Position numbers and translations under genes: made by a program. DNA of 64,000 bases from Teichococcus rhizosphaerae. Its GTDB lineage: Bacteria > Pseudomonadota > Alphaproteobacteria > Acetobacterales > Acetobacteraceae. Below are positions 63,547 through 64,000 of this stretch, piece by piece. The notes below the pieces were generated by a model. It searched no databases. It was not told the origin of the DNA and saw only the letters and a program-made list of their open reading frames with translations. The stretch covers positions 343,353 through 407,352 of the forward strand of contig NZ_PDNU01000003.1 of assembly GCF_002631185.1 (NCBI RefSeq), in the 5' to 3' direction. How positions within the stretch are numbered: position 1 is the stretch's first letter; each line of letters starts with the position of its first letter.

Positions 63547-64000
63547 ATGGCCCGTTCCGGCCTTCGTTTCTGGGCTGCGGTCTCGGCGGCGCTGCATGCG
63601 CTGCTGGGGCTGATGCTGCTCATCCGCCTGCCCGGCCGCGAGATTCCGCCGCCGCAGGAAGCCATCCCCGTCGAGCTGGTCACGCCGGACATGCCGCAGC
63701 TGGCGCAGGCGCCGAACCCGCTGCCCCTGCCGGCCCCGCCCGCGCCCGAGCCGACGCCGAACAACACCATGCCCAGCGCCGAGCAGGCGCCGACGCCGCC
63801 CACCCCGCCGCCGCCCCCTCCGCCGCCGCCGCCCGCGCCCAGCCCGGCGCCCGCGCCGCCCACCCCTGTGCCGCCCGCGCCCGTGCCGCCGGCGCCCACG
63901 CCCGCGCCGCAGCAGCAGGCCACGGCCCCGACGCCGCCCCTGCCCACGCCGCCGCCCACCCCCGCGCCCTCGCCACCGGCGCCGACGCCGCCTGCGCGCC
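63547..64000 (+). CDS. tolA: TolA-like protein, N-terminal part
   Basis: The first 151 codons are in the window and the frame is open to its end. It has a short cytoplasmic start (MARSGLRFW), a membrane helix (AAVSAALHALLGLMLLIRL), then PVELVTPDMPQLAQ and a very proline-rich linker. Position after tolR and the layout fit TolA, which links the inner membrane to Pal at the outer membrane. The C-terminal domain that would prove it is outside. Confidence 0.85.
   Translation, partial: MARSGLRFWAAVSAALHALLGLMLLIRLPGREIPPPQEAIPVELVTPDMPQLAQAPNPLPLPAPPAPEPTPNNTMPSAEQAPTPPTPPPPPPPPPPAPSPAPAPPTPVPPAPVPPAPTPAPQQQATAPTPPLPTPPPTPAPSPPAPTPPAR

Noticed and set aside
63760..64000. Long proline/alanine repeat at the right edge as a possible repeat element
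   Set aside because: It is in frame with a TolA-like start and membrane helix and codes for the usual proline-rich linker, not an independent repeat.

Overview
The window reads as chromosome of a high-GC alphaproteobacterium, most likely an Acetobacteraceae/Roseomonas-like Rhodospirillales member. This is inferred from the very high GC, a tctC/Bug-type binding protein, an EcfG-type (ECF15) stress sigma factor with matching GGAAC-N16-CGTT promoters, the zapA-6S RNA-fau order and the yebC-ruvCAB-ybgC-tolQRA block. No rRNA, tRNA, insertion sequence, prophage or CRISPR array was seen.

Layout. 1-5.7 kb: the tail of an amidohydrolase, a lone Bug binding protein and a sugar ABC importer (binding protein, two permeases, ATPase). 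6-11.3 kb: a small protein, a TDGT/NPDV repeat protein, an atypical SDR, a basic membrane-anchored small protein and an iron-binding periplasmic protein. 11.4-28.8 kb: one unbroken minus-strand alpha-glucan/trehalose operon, in transcription order glgE, treS-maltokinase, glgB, glgX, treZ, malQ, treY. Together the products can turn glucan into trehalose (GlgX, TreY, TreZ) and trehalose back into glucan (TreS, maltokinase, GlgE, GlgB). 28.9-31.1 kb: divergent egtB-egtD for ergothioneine. 31.1-34.5 kb: an island of small general-stress proteins (DUF2383, proline-rich, KGG, membrane-anchored, PRC-barrel) next to an EcfG-like sigma factor; three of the genes carry recognisable EcfG promoters, and a near-match lies before glgE.

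34.7-40.6 kb is the most striking part: an rpfF-like DSF-family signal synthase gene facing an rpfC-like hybrid sensor kinase, as in Xanthomonas. Where Xanthomonas has rpfG (REC-HD-GYP), this locus has a REC-PAS-GGDEF-EAL protein. It is therefore a candidate fatty-acid quorum-sensing system whose output is a bifunctional-looking c-di-GMP enzyme.

40.8-51.5 kb: an MFS transporter, an SDR, an IclR regulator with palindromic candidate operators, a frameshifted SDR, a five-gene Dpp-type ABC importer and two glutathione transferases; this looks like a catabolic cluster of unknown substrate. 51.6-58.6 kb: a YnjB-like binding protein, a cupin, fba-thiE, a zapA-6S RNA-fau locus, a YmdB-type phosphoesterase and an FMN-binding protein. 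58.8-64 kb: the conserved yebC-ruvC-ruvA-ruvB-ybgC-tolQ-tolR-tolA run, with two tandem duplications around ruvA; tolA runs off the end.
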